From positions 580,255 to 644,254 of the forward strand of contig NZ_CANNDN010000002.1 of the NCBI RefSeq assembly GCF_947503465.1: a stretch of 64,000 nt of DNA, written 5' to 3'. The stretch comes from an uncultured Tateyamaria sp. GTDB lineage: Bacteria > Pseudomonadota > Alphaproteobacteria > Rhodobacterales > Rhodobacteraceae. Below the pieces are notes generated by a model that had not been told where the DNA came from, did not search any database, and saw only the letters and a program-made list of their open reading frames with translations. Positions 27,066-36,048 of this stretch are shown here, one piece after another. Position 1 is the first letter of the stretch. Each line of letters opens with the position of its first letter. The translations under genes and the position numbers were made by a program.

Positions 27066-27793
27066 CGGGCACCCTCGCCCATATCTGGCGGCACCCGATC
27101 AAGGGGATCGGATCCGAAGCCTGCGACCAGGCGGACCTGACCCCGGACCATGCGGTTGTGGGCGACCGCACCTGGGCGCTCCTGAATGCCGAGGCGGACG
27201 ACACCGATGATTGGCAACCCCGCCGCAACTTCCTGCAGGTCGCGTCGGGCCCGGCGCTAGCCGCTGTGGGCGCGGTCAGCACGGACAACGGCGTGCTGCT
27301 CACACATCCGGACCGTGACCCGCTTGATTTCAAACCGGACACCGCCCCCGAAACCCTGGGCGCATGGATCGGTGATCTGTGGCCAACGGGCCGCCCGGGC
27401 CCCGCACGGCTGGTCAAGGCGCCGCCCCAGGGCATGACGGACGTGCCCTACGCCTCGGTCTCGATCGGCAACCTGTCCTCTCTGCGCGCGCTCAGCCAGC
27501 GGGCCGGCATGCATGTCGACATGCGGCGGTTCCGGATCAACCTCTGGCTGGACGGGCTGGCCCCGTTCGAGGAAATCGACCTGCTGGCCGGTGACATCAC
27601 CATCGGCGGCGTGACACTGGCGCCGGTCGAACCCATCGAACGCTGCCGCGCGCCCGACGCCAACCCGCAAAACGGACACCGCGATATCGGCATGTTGCGC
27701 ACCCTCGAAGATGGCTGGAACACGCGCGATTTCGGGGTCTATTTCAAGGTCAAATCCGGCGGCACCGTCGCTGTGGGGGATCGGTTGACATGA
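27062..27793 (+). CDS. MOSC-domain protein
   Basis: 243 residues from a GTG that overlaps the yidC stop. An N-terminal beta-barrel part (LAHIWRHPIKGIGSEACDQADL) precedes the MOSC domain with PYASVSIGNLSSLRAL, RRFRINLWLDGLAPFEE and the Cys of EPIERCRAPDANPQNGHRD, the likely molybdenum-cofactor ligand. Related to mARC/YcbX-type molybdoenzymes or Moco-binding chaperones. Placed between yidC and engB, with a 4-bp overlap to engB, as in many alphaproteobacteria. Confidence 0.85.
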   Translation: MTGTLAHIWRHPIKGIGSEACDQADLTPDHAVVGDRTWALLNAEADDTDDWQPRRNFLQVASGPALAAVGAVSTDNGVLLTHPDRDPLDFKPDTAPETLGAWIGDLWPTGRPGPARLVKAPPQGMTDVPYASVSIGNLSSLRALSQRAGMHVDMRRFRINLWLDGLAPFEEIDLLAGDITIGGVTLAPVEPIERCRAPDANPQNGHRDIGMLRTLEDGWNTRDFGVYFKVKSGGTVAVGDRLT

Positions 27794-28446
27794 CAGCCGC
27801 GCTGCCCTTTCCCGTGGCCGAAACACCTGACCCGCAGACCGCCGAACAGGGCCGCCTCCTGTTCGCGGGCGAAACCGAATTCGTCAAAGGCGTGGTCGCT
27901 ATGTCCGGTCTGCCCCCCGCCGACCGGATGGAGGTCTGCTTTGCCGGACGCTCGAATGTCGGAAAATCGTCGCTGATCAACGCGCTCACCGGGCGCAAGG
28001 GGCTGGCGCGGGCGTCCAATACGCCGGGTCGCACGCAGGAGATCAACTATTTCACCGCTGGCGACGACCACTACCTTGTCGACCTGCCCGGCTATGGCTA
28101 CGCCAATGCGCCCCTGCCCGTGGTCGAAAAATGGCAACGGCTGCTCAAACACTACCTGTCGGGGCGTCAAACCCTGCGCCGCGCCTTTGTGCTGATCGAT
28201 GCCCGGCACGGGATCAAGTCGGTGGACGAGGATATTCTCAAGCTCCTCGACACCTCTGCGGTGACATTCCAATGCGTGCTGACCAAGGCGGACAAGGTGA
28301 AGGCCAAGGATCGCGATGCGGTGCTGGCCCAGGTCCGACAGGCGCTGTCCAAACACCCTGCCGCCTTTCCCGAGATCGTGCTGACCAGCAGTGAAAAGGG
28401 CGACGGCATCGAAACGCTCCGCGCCATCATCGCCACGCTTGAATAG
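27790..28446 (+). CDS. engB: Ribosome biogenesis GTP-binding protein EngB (YsxC/YihA)
   Basis: 218 residues. G1 [11 protein letters not shown], switch and G2 region [13 protein letters not shown]3 DLPGYGYA, G4 TKADK. The N-terminal extension of about 50 residues ([27 protein letters not shown]) is typical of the alphaproteobacterial form. Essential GTPase for 50S assembly. ATG overlaps the MOSC stop. Confidence 0.95.
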   Translation: MTAALPFPVAETPDPQTAEQGRLLFAGETEFVKGVVAMSGLPPADRMEVCFAGRSNVGKSSLINALTGRKGLARASNTPGRTQEINYFTAGDDHYLVDLPGYGYANAPLPVVEKWQRLLKHYLSGRQTLRRAFVLIDARHGIKSVDEDILKLLDTSAVTFQCVLTKADKVKAKDRDAVLAQVRQALSKHPAAFPEIVLTSSEKGDGIETLRAIIATLE

Positions 28447-28451
28447 CGCCC

Positions 28452-28471
28452 GCGAATTTTCGAAAATTCGC
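28452..28471. repeat. Perfect 20-bp palindrome between engB and argB
   Basis: GCGAATTTTCGAAAATTCGC at 28452-28471 is a perfect inverted repeat without a loop, 6 bp after the engB stop and 26 bp before argB. It has no T-run, so it is not a simple terminator. It could be a protein-binding site or a dispersed chromosomal palindrome. Confidence 0.7.
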
Positions 28472-28496
28472 CCGCCCGTTTCAAAGGCCCCAACAG

Positions 28497-29360
28497 ATGA
28501 AGACCCAAGACATGAACCGCGACTGGATCGCCACCGCCCGCACCCTCAGCCAGGCACTGCCCTACATGCAGCGCTATACCGGTGCGACCGTCGTCATCAA
28601 GCTGGGCGGCCACGCCATGGGCTCGGACGCGGCGATGGAAAGCTTTGCCAACGATGTCGTCCTGATGCGCCAGGTCGGCGTGAACCCGGTGATCGTGCAT
28701 GGCGGCGGGCCCATGATCAACGACATGCTGAAGCGGCTGGATATCCAGTCCGATTTCGTCAACGGCAAGCGCGTGACCGACGCCGCGACCATGGAAGTGG
28801 TCGAAATGGTGCTGTCGGGGGTTGTGAACAAGCGCATCGTGCAAGCGATCAACCGCGCAGGTGGCAAGGCGGTCGGCCTGTCGGGCAAGGACGCGAACCT
28901 GATCACCTGTGACCAGACGGATGCGGCCCTGGGCCTGGTGGGCACGCCCGCGCAAATGGACCCGACCATCCTGTCCACGCTCTTTGATCGCGCGATGATC
29001 CCGGTGATTGCCCCGCTGGGGTCGGGCGCAAACGGCGAAACCTTCAACATCAATGGCGACACGGCCGCCGGTGCCATCGCAGGCGCGCTCAAGGCCGACC
29101 GGCTCTTGTTGCTGACGGATGTGTCCGGCGTCAAGAACGCGGATGGCGAGGTTGTCACCGAACTCACCGCCGATCAGATCCGCGACCTGACCGCCGACGG
29201 CATCATCGCGGGCGGCATGATCCCCAAGACCGAAACCGCGCTCGACGCCATTGCCAGCGGCGTCCGCGCGGTCGTGATCCTGGATGGTCGCGCACCAAAC
29301 GCCTGTCTTCTCGAACTTTTCACCGATCACGGCGCGGGGTCCATCATCCGCCCCCGCTGA
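28497..29360 (+). CDS. argB: Acetylglutamate kinase
   Basis: 287 residues. [10 protein letters not shown] (about 32-41) is the ATP phosphate site, [20 protein letters not shown] follows, and the C-terminal half has [29 protein letters not shown] and [27 protein letters not shown]. Length matches the arginine-sensitive hexameric type, which has an N-terminal helix. Second step of arginine synthesis. The ATG at 28512 is a possible alternative start. Confidence 0.96.
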   Translation: MKTQDMNRDWIATARTLSQALPYMQRYTGATVVIKLGGHAMGSDAAMESFANDVVLMRQVGVNPVIVHGGGPMINDMLKRLDIQSDFVNGKRVTDAATMEVVEMVLSGVVNKRIVQAINRAGGKAVGLSGKDANLITCDQTDAALGLVGTPAQMDPTILSTLFDRAMIPVIAPLGSGANGETFNINGDTAAGAIAGALKADRLLLLTDVSGVKNADGEVVTELTADQIRDLTADGIIAGGMIPKTETALDAIASGVRAVVILDGRAPNACLLELFTDHGAGSIIRPR

Positions 29361-29417
29361 CACAAACGTGTCTGCGCGCCGCATTGCGCCGGGGGCGCAG
29401 CGCGGTAGATATGGGGC

Positions 29418-30212
29418 ATGGAAAACGAAACGCTCATCCGCTTTGGTGTCTTTCTCGGCCTGTTTTCGCTTTTTGCATTGGTCGAAGCCGTGGTGCCGCG
29501 CCGTGTCCGCACCCAGACCCGGTCGCGCCGGTGGGTCACGAATTGGGGTATCACGCTGGCCAATACGGTCATTATCCGTCTCATGGCCTTTGCGCTGCCC
29601 GTTCTGGCCGTCGGTGCGGCCATCGACGCGTCCAATCAGGGATGGGGCCTGTTCAATGCGCTTGCGCTGCCCACCTGGATCGAGGTGATCGCCGCCGTCG
29701 TCATCCTGGATTTCATCATCTGGGCGCAGCACCTGATCACGCACAAGGTGCCGATCCTCTGGCGCCTGCACCGGGTCCATCACGCCGATGTGGACATGGA
29801 CGTGACCACCGCCATCCGCTTTCACCCGATCGAGATTGGCCTGTCCATGTTGATCAAGATCGGTGCCGTCTATCTGCTCGGCCCCGCCGCGCTGGCCGTG
29901 ATCCTGTTCGAGATCATCCTGAACGGCACCGCCATGTTCAATCACGCCAACATCCGCCTGCCGCTCTGGCTGGACGCCACCCTACGGCGGGTGCTGGTCA
30001 CGCCCGACATGCACCGCGTGCACCATTCGGTGCATCGGCACGAACATGACAGCAACTACGGTTTTTCCCTGTCGATCTGGGACCGGATGTTCGGCACCTA
30101 CATTGCCCAGCCCGAGGCGGGACATGACGACATGGCCGTCGGCCTTGAATGGCAGGATGACCGCCCGGCCAAGCTGGGCTGGTCGCTGGCCCTGCCTTTT
30201 GCCCGGAAATGA
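29418..30212 (+). CDS. Sterol desaturase/fatty acid hydroxylase family protein
   Basis: 264 residues with about four membrane segments. Di-iron histidine motifs are HLITH (about residues 110-114), HRVHHAD (about 122-128) and the C-terminal HRVHHSVHRHEHDSNYG. The fold is that of integral membrane oxygenases that hydroxylate or desaturate lipids. Overlaps the next gene by 4 bp and so heads a three-gene coupled set. Substrate unknown; ornithine lipid, carotenoid and sterol-like lipids are all possible. Confidence 0.85.
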   Translation: MENETLIRFGVFLGLFSLFALVEAVVPRRVRTQTRSRRWVTNWGITLANTVIIRLMAFALPVLAVGAAIDASNQGWGLFNALALPTWIEVIAAVVILDFIIWAQHLITHKVPILWRLHRVHHADVDMDVTTAIRFHPIEIGLSMLIKIGAVYLLGPAALAVILFEIILNGTAMFNHANIRLPLWLDATLRRVLVTPDMHRVHHSVHRHEHDSNYGFSLSIWDRMFGTYIAQPEAGHDDMAVGLEWQDDRPAKLGWSLALPFARK

Positions 30213-30823
30213 CACTGGATGACATCGCCGCCTGCGTTGCACCCCATGGCCTGATGGTCATGGGTCACAGCGCAAACCGCGTGCTTATCGGGACCGACGC
30301 CCACTGGTGGGACGTATTCACCCAAAGCCCGGAATACCTGAACAAGGTCACCGATCCCGTCGATACGTGGTCCAAGCGCATTCTGGGCGGCATCGCCCGG
30401 GCGACGGGCGCTACGGCGCATTTTCCGTCCGACGGCCCACCCTACGCCCCCTTCATCGCCTGGGCGCTTGACACCGGGCGGTTCTGGCCAAGCCCAACGG
30501 GCATGATGGTGCATGATCGGGCGGGACTGATGATCTCCATACGCAGTGCCCTTGAATTCACCGAAGAATTTGAACCTGTCCCCGCGGGGACACATCCTTG
30601 CACCACGTGCCATGCCAGACCCTGCGTCTCGGCCTGCCCCGTTGGCGCGCTTTCGGCCGACGCCCCTTATGACGTGCCGGCGTGCAAGGCGTATCTGGAT
30701 ACGCCCGCGGGTCAGTCGTGCATGACCGGCGGCTGTCTCGCGCGCCGCGCCTGCCCGGTCAGTCAGGCCTTTGCACGTCCAGCGGCGCAGTCGGCCTTTC
30801 ACATGAAGGCCTTCGTCGGATGA
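30209..30823 (+). CDS. 4Fe-4S ferredoxin-type protein
   Basis: 204 residues. The C-terminal half has CTTCHARPCVSACPVGAL (CxxCxxxxCxxxCP) and then CKAYL ... CMTGGCLARRACPV, enough cysteines for two clusters. The N-terminal about 110 residues (LMVMGHSANRVLIGTDAHWWDVF...) have no familiar fold. Could deliver electrons to the neighbouring di-iron membrane oxygenase, with which it overlaps by 4 bp; this is inference from coupling alone. Confidence 0.75.
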   Translation: MTLDDIAACVAPHGLMVMGHSANRVLIGTDAHWWDVFTQSPEYLNKVTDPVDTWSKRILGGIARATGATAHFPSDGPPYAPFIAWALDTGRFWPSPTGMMVHDRAGLMISIRSALEFTEEFEPVPAGTHPCTTCHARPCVSACPVGALSADAPYDVPACKAYLDTPAGQSCMTGGCLARRACPVSQAFARPAAQSAFHMKAFVG

Positions 30824-31311
30824 CCTGCACCCTGATCCTCATGCGGCACGCCAAGTCCAGTTGGGACAATCCCGACCTTGCCGATCACGACCGCCCGTTG
30901 AACACGCGCGGCATCGCGTCCGCGGTGGCGATGGGGGATTGGCTGCGCGCGCAAGGACACCACCCCGATGCAGCCGTCAGTTCGTCAAGCGCGCGGACGG
31001 GCCAGACCTTTGTGAAACTGGGCTTTGACATCCCCATCACCTTCACCCGCGCGCTGTACCATGCGGGGCCGGAAATGATGATGGAGGTGTTGCAGGAGCA
31101 GACAGCGCCCACCGTCCTGATGCTGGGCCACAATCCGGGCAGTGCGGATTTTGCGGATCGCCTGGTGACACGGGCCCCGCCGCATCCGCGCTTTGCCGAC
31201 TATCCGACCTGTGCCACGGCGGTCATCCGGTTTGAGGCGGCGGGCTGGAACGACATCGGCTGGCGCGCGGGCCAGCCGATTGATTTCGCGATCCCGCGCG
31301 AGTTGATGTAG
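30820..31311 (+). CDS. SixA-like phosphohistidine phosphatase (histidine phosphatase family)
   Basis: 163 residues. MTCTLILMRHAKSSWDNPDLADHDRPLN carries the RHA catalytic His (residue 10) with the RHAKS variant of SixA, and VLMLGHNPGSADFADRL holds the second catalytic His. ATG overlaps the previous stop by 4 bp. SixA removes phosphate from His-containing phosphotransfer domains or NPr-type proteins. Its TAG stop is formed by the first bases of an intergenic GTAGGG palindrome (31308-31332), an oddity described in the findings. Confidence 0.88.
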   Translation: MTCTLILMRHAKSSWDNPDLADHDRPLNTRGIASAVAMGDWLRAQGHHPDAAVSSSSARTGQTFVKLGFDIPITFTRALYHAGPEMMMEVLQEQTAPTVLMLGHNPGSADFADRLVTRAPPHPRFADYPTCATAVIRFEAAGWNDIGWRAGQPIDFAIPRELM

Positions 31312-31332
31312 GGTGCGCATTCACTGCGCACC
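31308..31332. repeat. GTAGGGTGCGCA-type palindromic repeat
   Basis: 25 bases GTAGGGTGCGCAT...GCGCACC with an internal GGTGCGCA/TGCGCACC inverted repeat. The same 25 bases recur at 51800-51824; related copies are at 42210-42228, 42336-42358, 51766-51790, 60145-60169 and 60182-60201. It fills the whole gap between two convergent genes. Confidence 0.75.
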
Positions 31333-31337
31333 TTTCG

Positions 31338-32150
31338 TCAATGCCCCAGGATCTGGCTCAGGAACAGTTGTGTCCGTGGGCTTTGCGGGTTGTTGAAGAA
31401 CTCTTCGGGTTCGTTCTGTTCCACGATCTGACCTTCGTCCATAAAGATCACGCGGTTCGCCACCTGACGGGCAAAGCCCATCTCGTGCGTGACGCACAGC
31501 ATGGTCATGCCTTCCTCGGCCAATTCAACCATGGTGTCCAGAACCTCCTTGATCATCTCGGGGTCCAGTGCCGATGTGGGTTCGTCAAACAGCATGATGC
31601 GCGGCCGCATGCACAGGCTGCGGGCAATCGCCACACGCTGCTGCTGACCACCCGACAACTGGCCCGGATACTTGTCGGCCTGATCGGGGATCTTCACCTT
31701 TTCCAGGAAGTGCATCGCGATCTCTTCGGCTTCCTTCTTGGGCGTCTTGCGCACCCAGATCGGGGCCAGCGTGCAGTTTTCCAGGATCGACAGGTGCGGG
31801 AACAGGTTGAAGTGCTGAAAGCACATGCCGACCTCGGACCGGATCTTGTCGATGTTCTTGACGTCCGACGACAACAGCGTGCCGTCCACCGTGATCGAGC
31901 CCTGCTGGTGCTCTTCCAGCGCGTTGATGCACCGGATCAGCGTGGATTTGCCCGAGCCCGACGGTCCGGCAATCACGATCCGTTCGCCCTGGTACACGGT
32001 CAGGTCGATGTCACGCAGCACGTGAAAGGACCCGTACCACTTGTTCATCTTGTCGATGGAAATCGCGACCTCGGTCGAGACGTTGGCATCCACGTGTTTG
32101 ATGTCGCCCGTGTCGGGCGCTGAAAGTGTTGTGTCAGTCATATCATCCAC
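31338..32150 (-). CDS. bztD: Acidic/amide amino-acid ABC transporter ATP-binding protein (BztD/AapP type)
   Basis: 270 residues. Walker [10 protein letters not shown], signature LSGGQQQR, Walker [14 protein letters not shown] and switch His in CVTHEMGFA. The first about 25 residues ([20 protein letters not shown]) are an unstructured extension. Last gene of the bztABCD set; pairs with BztB and BztC to import glutamate, glutamine, aspartate and asparagine in Rhodobacter. 3-bp gap to bztC. Confidence 0.92.
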   Translation of the reverse strand: MDDMTDTTLSAPDTGDIKHVDANVSTEVAISIDKMNKWYGSFHVLRDIDLTVYQGERIVIAGPSGSGKSTLIRCINALEEHQQGSITVDGTLLSSDVKNIDKIRSEVGMCFQHFNLFPHLSILENCTLAPIWVRKTPKKEAEEIAMHFLEKVKIPDQADKYPGQLSGGQQQRVAIARSLCMRPRIMLFDEPTSALDPEMIKEVLDTMVELAEEGMTMLCVTHEMGFARQVANRVIFMDEGQIVEQNEPEEFFNNPQSPRTQLFLSQILGH

Positions 32151-32153
32151 TCC

Positions 32154-33443
32154 TTAGCGGTGATCGGTCGCAAGCTGGCGTTCCAGCCACTGCGAGTATT
32201 GAGAGATGCCGTAGCAGACGACGAAGAACAGCAGCGCTGCAAAGCCCAGCAGTTCCCAGTACACCCCGTTCCATTCGGTCGAGGCGAGGATGGGACCCCG
32301 GATCATGCCCACAAGGTCGAACATCGAAATGACCGACACCAGCGTCGTGTCCTTGAACAGACCCACCGCCACGTTCACGATCCCCGGGATCGAGATCTTG
32401 AGCGCTTGCGGCAGGATGATCAGGCGCATCGCTTGCGGGTAATCCAGGCCCAGACTGTCCGCCGCCTCGTATTGTCCCCGTGGCAGGGCGGCAAGGCCGC
32501 CCCGGATCACCTCGGCGATATAGGCGGCCGAGAACATTGTGATCATGATCACCACGCGCAGGAACAGGTCGGTCGTCGTGCCGGGCGGAAAGAAATAGGC
32601 CAGCATCACCGACGCCACGAACAGCAGGGTGATCAGCGGCACGCCCCGGATGAATTCGATGAAGATCACGCAGATCCACTTGATCAGCGGCATGTCTGAC
32701 TGACGGCCCAGTGCCAGCGCGATGCCCAGCGGCACCGACAGCGACACACAGGCCACGCCCAGCATCATGTTGAGCATGAAGCCCCCCAGATCGCGGGACG
32801 GCACCGCCTGAAGCATGGCACCGTCGTTCGCGTTGTCGGGGATCAGCATTCCACCGATGATCCAGACCACAAGCGCCGCCGCGATCCCGCCAAAGAAACC
32901 GGCGGCAAAGCTGCCCGCAACAAAGCGCTGGTAGACGATGTAGCCAAACACAACCCCGGCAAGCGCCAGGATCGGTGTCAGGATGGTGCCGCCCCAGATC
33001 AGGTAATAGGCCAGGAACGGAAAGATCGCCGTGAACAGCAACAGCTTGCGCGGCAGCTTGTAAAACAGCACCGGCGCGGCGGCTGCAAAGAACAGCACGA
33101 AGGCCAGCGCGGGGCGCCAATATTCATCCGGCGGATATTTGAACCCGAACAACAACTGGTTCCAGCGTTCCGTCAGGACCGAAAAGCAGCCCCCCGACTC
33201 GCCGTCCAGAACCTCACGACATTCCGCCAGGCTGGACGTGTTCCAGACCCCGGCGAAGATCCATGGCAACGTGTTGCTGAGGATCACGTAGATCACATAA
33301 AGCGCGACGACGGTCAGGACCGAGTAGAAGGGCGTGGAAAACAGGTTGTCCCTGGCCCATTTGACCGGGCCGGTGGCCGAGGAAGGCGGCGGCGAAGGTG
33401 GCACCGTTTCGGTGCGCACGAAGGCAGCAGAAGTATCCGACAT
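32154..33443 (-). CDS. bztC: Amino-acid ABC transporter permease (BztC/AapM type)
   Basis: 429 residues, longer than ordinary HisM-type permeases because of an N-terminal extension with extra helices and a Cys-containing periplasmic loop, as known for BztC/AapM. The conserved permease part includes VIRGGLAALPRGQYEAADSLGLDYPQAMRLIILPQALKI, the EAA loop. One bp from bztB. Co-transcribed with bztB and bztD. Confidence 0.92.
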   Translation of the reverse strand: MSDTSAAFVRTETVPPSPPPSSATGPVKWARDNLFSTPFYSVLTVVALYVIYVILSNTLPWIFAGVWNTSSLAECREVLDGESGGCFSVLTERWNQLLFGFKYPPDEYWRPALAFVLFFAAAAPVLFYKLPRKLLLFTAIFPFLAYYLIWGGTILTPILALAGVVFGYIVYQRFVAGSFAAGFFGGIAAALVVWIIGGMLIPDNANDGAMLQAVPSRDLGGFMLNMMLGVACVSLSVPLGIALALGRQSDMPLIKWICVIFIEFIRGVPLITLLFVASVMLAYFFPPGTTTDLFLRVVIMITMFSAAYIAEVIRGGLAALPRGQYEAADSLGLDYPQAMRLIILPQALKISIPGIVNVAVGLFKDTTLVSVISMFDLVGMIRGPILASTEWNGVYWELLGFAALLFFVVCYGISQYSQWLERQLATDHR

Positions 33444-33444
33444 C

Positions 33445-34659
33445 TCAGCGCTCCTTCAACTTAACGGACGTGTTGTAGACGTTCATGACGGCCGAGATGG
33501 CCAGGGAGATCGTCAGGTAGAACAACATCAGCAGCAGCACGCATTCGATGGCCCGGCCCGTCTGGTTCAGGGTGATCCCGCCCAGCGTAGCCGTGATGTC
33601 GGCATACCCCACGGCGATCGCCAGCGACGAGTTCTTGGTGATGTTGAGATATTGCGAGATGAGCGGCGGGATAATGACCCGCAGCGCCTGCGGCAACACC
33701 ACAAGGTTCATGATCCGTCCCGGACGCAGGCCCAGCGCACCCGCTGCTTCGGACTGGCCCTTGGAAATGGCCTGAATCCCTGCGCGGACGTTCTCCGCGA
33801 TGAAGGCGCCTGTATAGATCGACAGGGCGAACCACAGCGCGATCAGCGGTCCACCGACCTTGATCCCGCCGGAAAAGTTAAAGCCCTTCAGCTCGGGGTA
33901 GTCGAGCCCGATGGGCATGCCCATGACGAAGTAGACCAGCAGCGTCGGCACAAAGAGGATGACCAGGCTGGGCCAGCCCATCGGCAGCAGGCGTCCGGTG
34001 TCATACAGCAGCTTGGTCGCGTATCGCCGGTAGGCAAAGACGCCGATCACCGACAGGACGAACGTCGCCACAACCACGAGCGAACCCGCGCCCCAGACCG
34101 GTGCAGGGATGTAGACCCCCCGGTTGGTAAAGGCGATGGCATCGAGCACCATGCTGGCCGCGGGATCGTCCCCGCGGAAGGCCCGAGGCCCCGGCAGCAC
34201 CGCAATCATGATGGTGAAAATGATGATGATCCAGATCAGGACCGGAATGTTGCGGAAAATCTCCACGTAGAAGGACATCAGCTTGGACACGAGCCAGTTG
34301 TTGGATAGGCGCAGGACCCCGGCGATCACGCCAAAGACTGTGGCCGTCACACAGGCCAGAAAGGCCACAAGCAGCGTGTTCAGGATGCCCACCAGCGCGG
34401 CACGCGCGTTGGACGACTGGCTGGTGTATTCAATCAATGTCTGGTTGATGTCGTAGCCCGCGGGCGTCCCGAGGAACTGATACGAAATGTTCAGTCCGGC
34501 AGCGGCCAGGTTGCTGAACAGGTTGCTCATCAGGAAGGCGGCGGACGCGATCAGAACGATCAGGGCAATGAATTGAAACGTATATGATCTGTACCGCGTG
34601 TCGTTCAAAAGCATCGACAGGCGGAACGACTCCTGAGGAGGGTCGGTCAACGTGGTCAT
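33445..34659 (-). CDS. bztB: Amino-acid ABC transporter permease (BztB/AapQ type)
   Basis: 404 residues with about eight membrane helices and a long periplasmic region, as in BztB. The EAA loop is ENVRAGIQAISKGQSEAAGALGLRPGRIMNLVVLPQALRVI. A 166-bp gap with a strong hairpin separates it from bztA. Forms the heterodimeric channel with BztC. Confidence 0.92.
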   Translation of the reverse strand: MTTLTDPPQESFRLSMLLNDTRYRSYTFQFIALIVLIASAAFLMSNLFSNLAAAGLNISYQFLGTPAGYDINQTLIEYTSQSSNARAALVGILNTLLVAFLACVTATVFGVIAGVLRLSNNWLVSKLMSFYVEIFRNIPVLIWIIIIFTIMIAVLPGPRAFRGDDPAASMVLDAIAFTNRGVYIPAPVWGAGSLVVVATFVLSVIGVFAYRRYATKLLYDTGRLLPMGWPSLVILFVPTLLVYFVMGMPIGLDYPELKGFNFSGGIKVGGPLIALWFALSIYTGAFIAENVRAGIQAISKGQSEAAGALGLRPGRIMNLVVLPQALRVIIPPLISQYLNITKNSSLAIAVGYADITATLGGITLNQTGRAIECVLLLMLFYLTISLAISAVMNVYNTSVKLKER

Positions 34660-34784
34660 GGAGATGGTCCCCGTGGTTCCGGCCTTTGGTTTTACGCGGC
34701 AGTGCGCGGGGCCGGGTTTTCAGTTGTTGGCTGCATTTTGGACAGTCCTGCCGCTGTTTTCAGCGGTCTTGTGTCCAAATGCGC

Positions 34785-34814
34785 GAGGGGCGCAGGGATT
34801 AACCTGCGCCCCTC
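34785..34814 (-). promoter_or_regulatory. Intercistronic hairpin between bztA and bztB
   Basis: A perfect 12-bp stem (34785-34796 with 34803-34814) with a 6-base loop GATTAA lies 11 bp after the bztA stop. On the transcribed strand it is not followed by a T-run. Such hairpins commonly protect the binding-protein part of the message, giving more BztA than permease. Confidence 0.65.
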
Positions 34815-34825
34815 GGCTTTGTATC

Positions 34826-35842
34826 TTAGCGGAAGGGCGGGCTGTAGAGCAGGCCGCCATCGGTCCACTGAGCGTTCAGGCCACGGGCCAGACCGATCGG
34901 TGTGCTTTCGCCGATGTTCTGTTCAAACACTTCGCCGTAGTTGCCGCTGGCGCTGATGGCTTTCATCGCCCAGTCCGCGTCCAGACCCAGCATCTCGCCC
35001 AGGGTACCTTCGGTGCCCAGGATACGGTTGATTTCAGGGTTGTTGGTGCCTGCACCCATCTCGGAGATGTTGGTGGAGGTGATGCCCAGCTCTTCGGCCG
35101 AGATCAGCGCGTTCAGGGTCCAGCGGACCACATCGCCCCATTCGTTGTCGCCGTGACGGACCAGCGGGCCCAGCGGCTCTTTCGAGATGATTTCGGGCAG
35201 CAGAACGTGGTCACCGGGGGCTTCGAACGTGGCGCGTGTCGCGGCCAGACCCGAGGCGTCGGTGGTGTACACGTCACAGGCACCGGCAAGGTACTGCTGT
35301 TGTGCTTCGGCGTTGGTTTCGATCGGAACCGGCTCGTAGCTGATGTTGTTCGAGCGGAAGAAGTCCGCCAGGTTCAGCTCGGTTGTGGTGCCGGTCTGGA
35401 TGCAGACGGTCGCGCCGTCCAGATCCTTGGCCGACGACACGCCCAGGTCCTTTGGAACCATGAAGCCCTGGCCGTCATAGTAGTTCACGCCAACGAAGGT
35501 GAACTTGAGGTCCACATCGCGGCTGAACGTCCAGGTGGTGTTCCGTGCCAGCATGTCGATTTCGCCGGACGCAAGCGCGGTGAAGCGCGTCTTGCCGGTT
35601 GTGGGCACGAATTCGACTGCGGTGGGGTCGCCCAGCACAGCGGCGGCGACAGCGCGGCACACAGCCACGTCGAAGCCTTTCCATTCGCCATTTGCGTCGG
35701 GTGCGGCAAAGCCGACCAGACCGGTTGTCACGCCGCAGTTCAGCGTGCCACGTGCTTTCACGTCATCGAGCGTGCCAGCAGCCGCAGCGCCGGCGCTCAG
35801 GCCAGCGGCGGTCAGCGCGCCAAAGATTACGGTTTTTTTCAT
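34826..35842 (-). CDS. bztA: Amino-acid ABC transporter substrate-binding protein (BztA/AapJ type)
   Basis: 338 residues. The ATG at 35842 follows GGAAGAGG and opens the signal peptide MKKTVIFGALTAAGLSAGAAAAG; an upstream in-frame extension of 17 codons is rejected. The mature protein shows GTLNCGVTTGLVGFAAPDANGEWKGFDVAVCRAVAAAVLGD and SSAKDLDGATVCIQTGTTTELNLADFF, the binding-protein family 3 pattern with a disulfide. Periplasmic receptor of the bzt system for glutamate, glutamine, aspartate and asparagine. Confidence 0.94.
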   Translation of the reverse strand: MKKTVIFGALTAAGLSAGAAAAGTLDDVKARGTLNCGVTTGLVGFAAPDANGEWKGFDVAVCRAVAAAVLGDPTAVEFVPTTGKTRFTALASGEIDMLARNTTWTFSRDVDLKFTFVGVNYYDGQGFMVPKDLGVSSAKDLDGATVCIQTGTTTELNLADFFRSNNISYEPVPIETNAEAQQQYLAGACDVYTTDASGLAATRATFEAPGDHVLLPEIISKEPLGPLVRHGDNEWGDVVRWTLNALISAEELGITSTNISEMGAGTNNPEINRILGTEGTLGEMLGLDADWAMKAISASGNYGEVFEQNIGESTPIGLARGLNAQWTDGGLLYSPPFR

Positions 35843-35955
35843 TTTTACCTCTTCCTGATTTTCCGCCATGTTTCGGCGGTTCGATCGGCGCACCCTGAGT
35901 GAGCATGATGCACCGAAGGCGATCCGGTCGGGGTTGTCCCGTACCGGTGGGCCGC

Positions 35956-36020
35956 AGTTTGGGCGGATTCATCGCTGGACGTCAAGGGCCGCTTCACCAA
36001 AAACGATGCATAATTGTGCA
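35956..36020 (-). promoter_or_regulatory. Probable bztA promoter with an upstream dyad
   Basis: On the minus strand TTGACG (complement of 35980-35985), 18 bp, CAAACT (complement of 35956-35961). Twenty-one bases upstream of the -35 is TGCACAATTATGCA (complement of 36007-36020), a near palindrome. A nitrogen-control site is conceivable, but the match to NtrC sites is incomplete. Confidence 0.4.
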
Positions 36021-36048
36021 GTATCTCACCCCTGTTCGGGGCCGGGGT

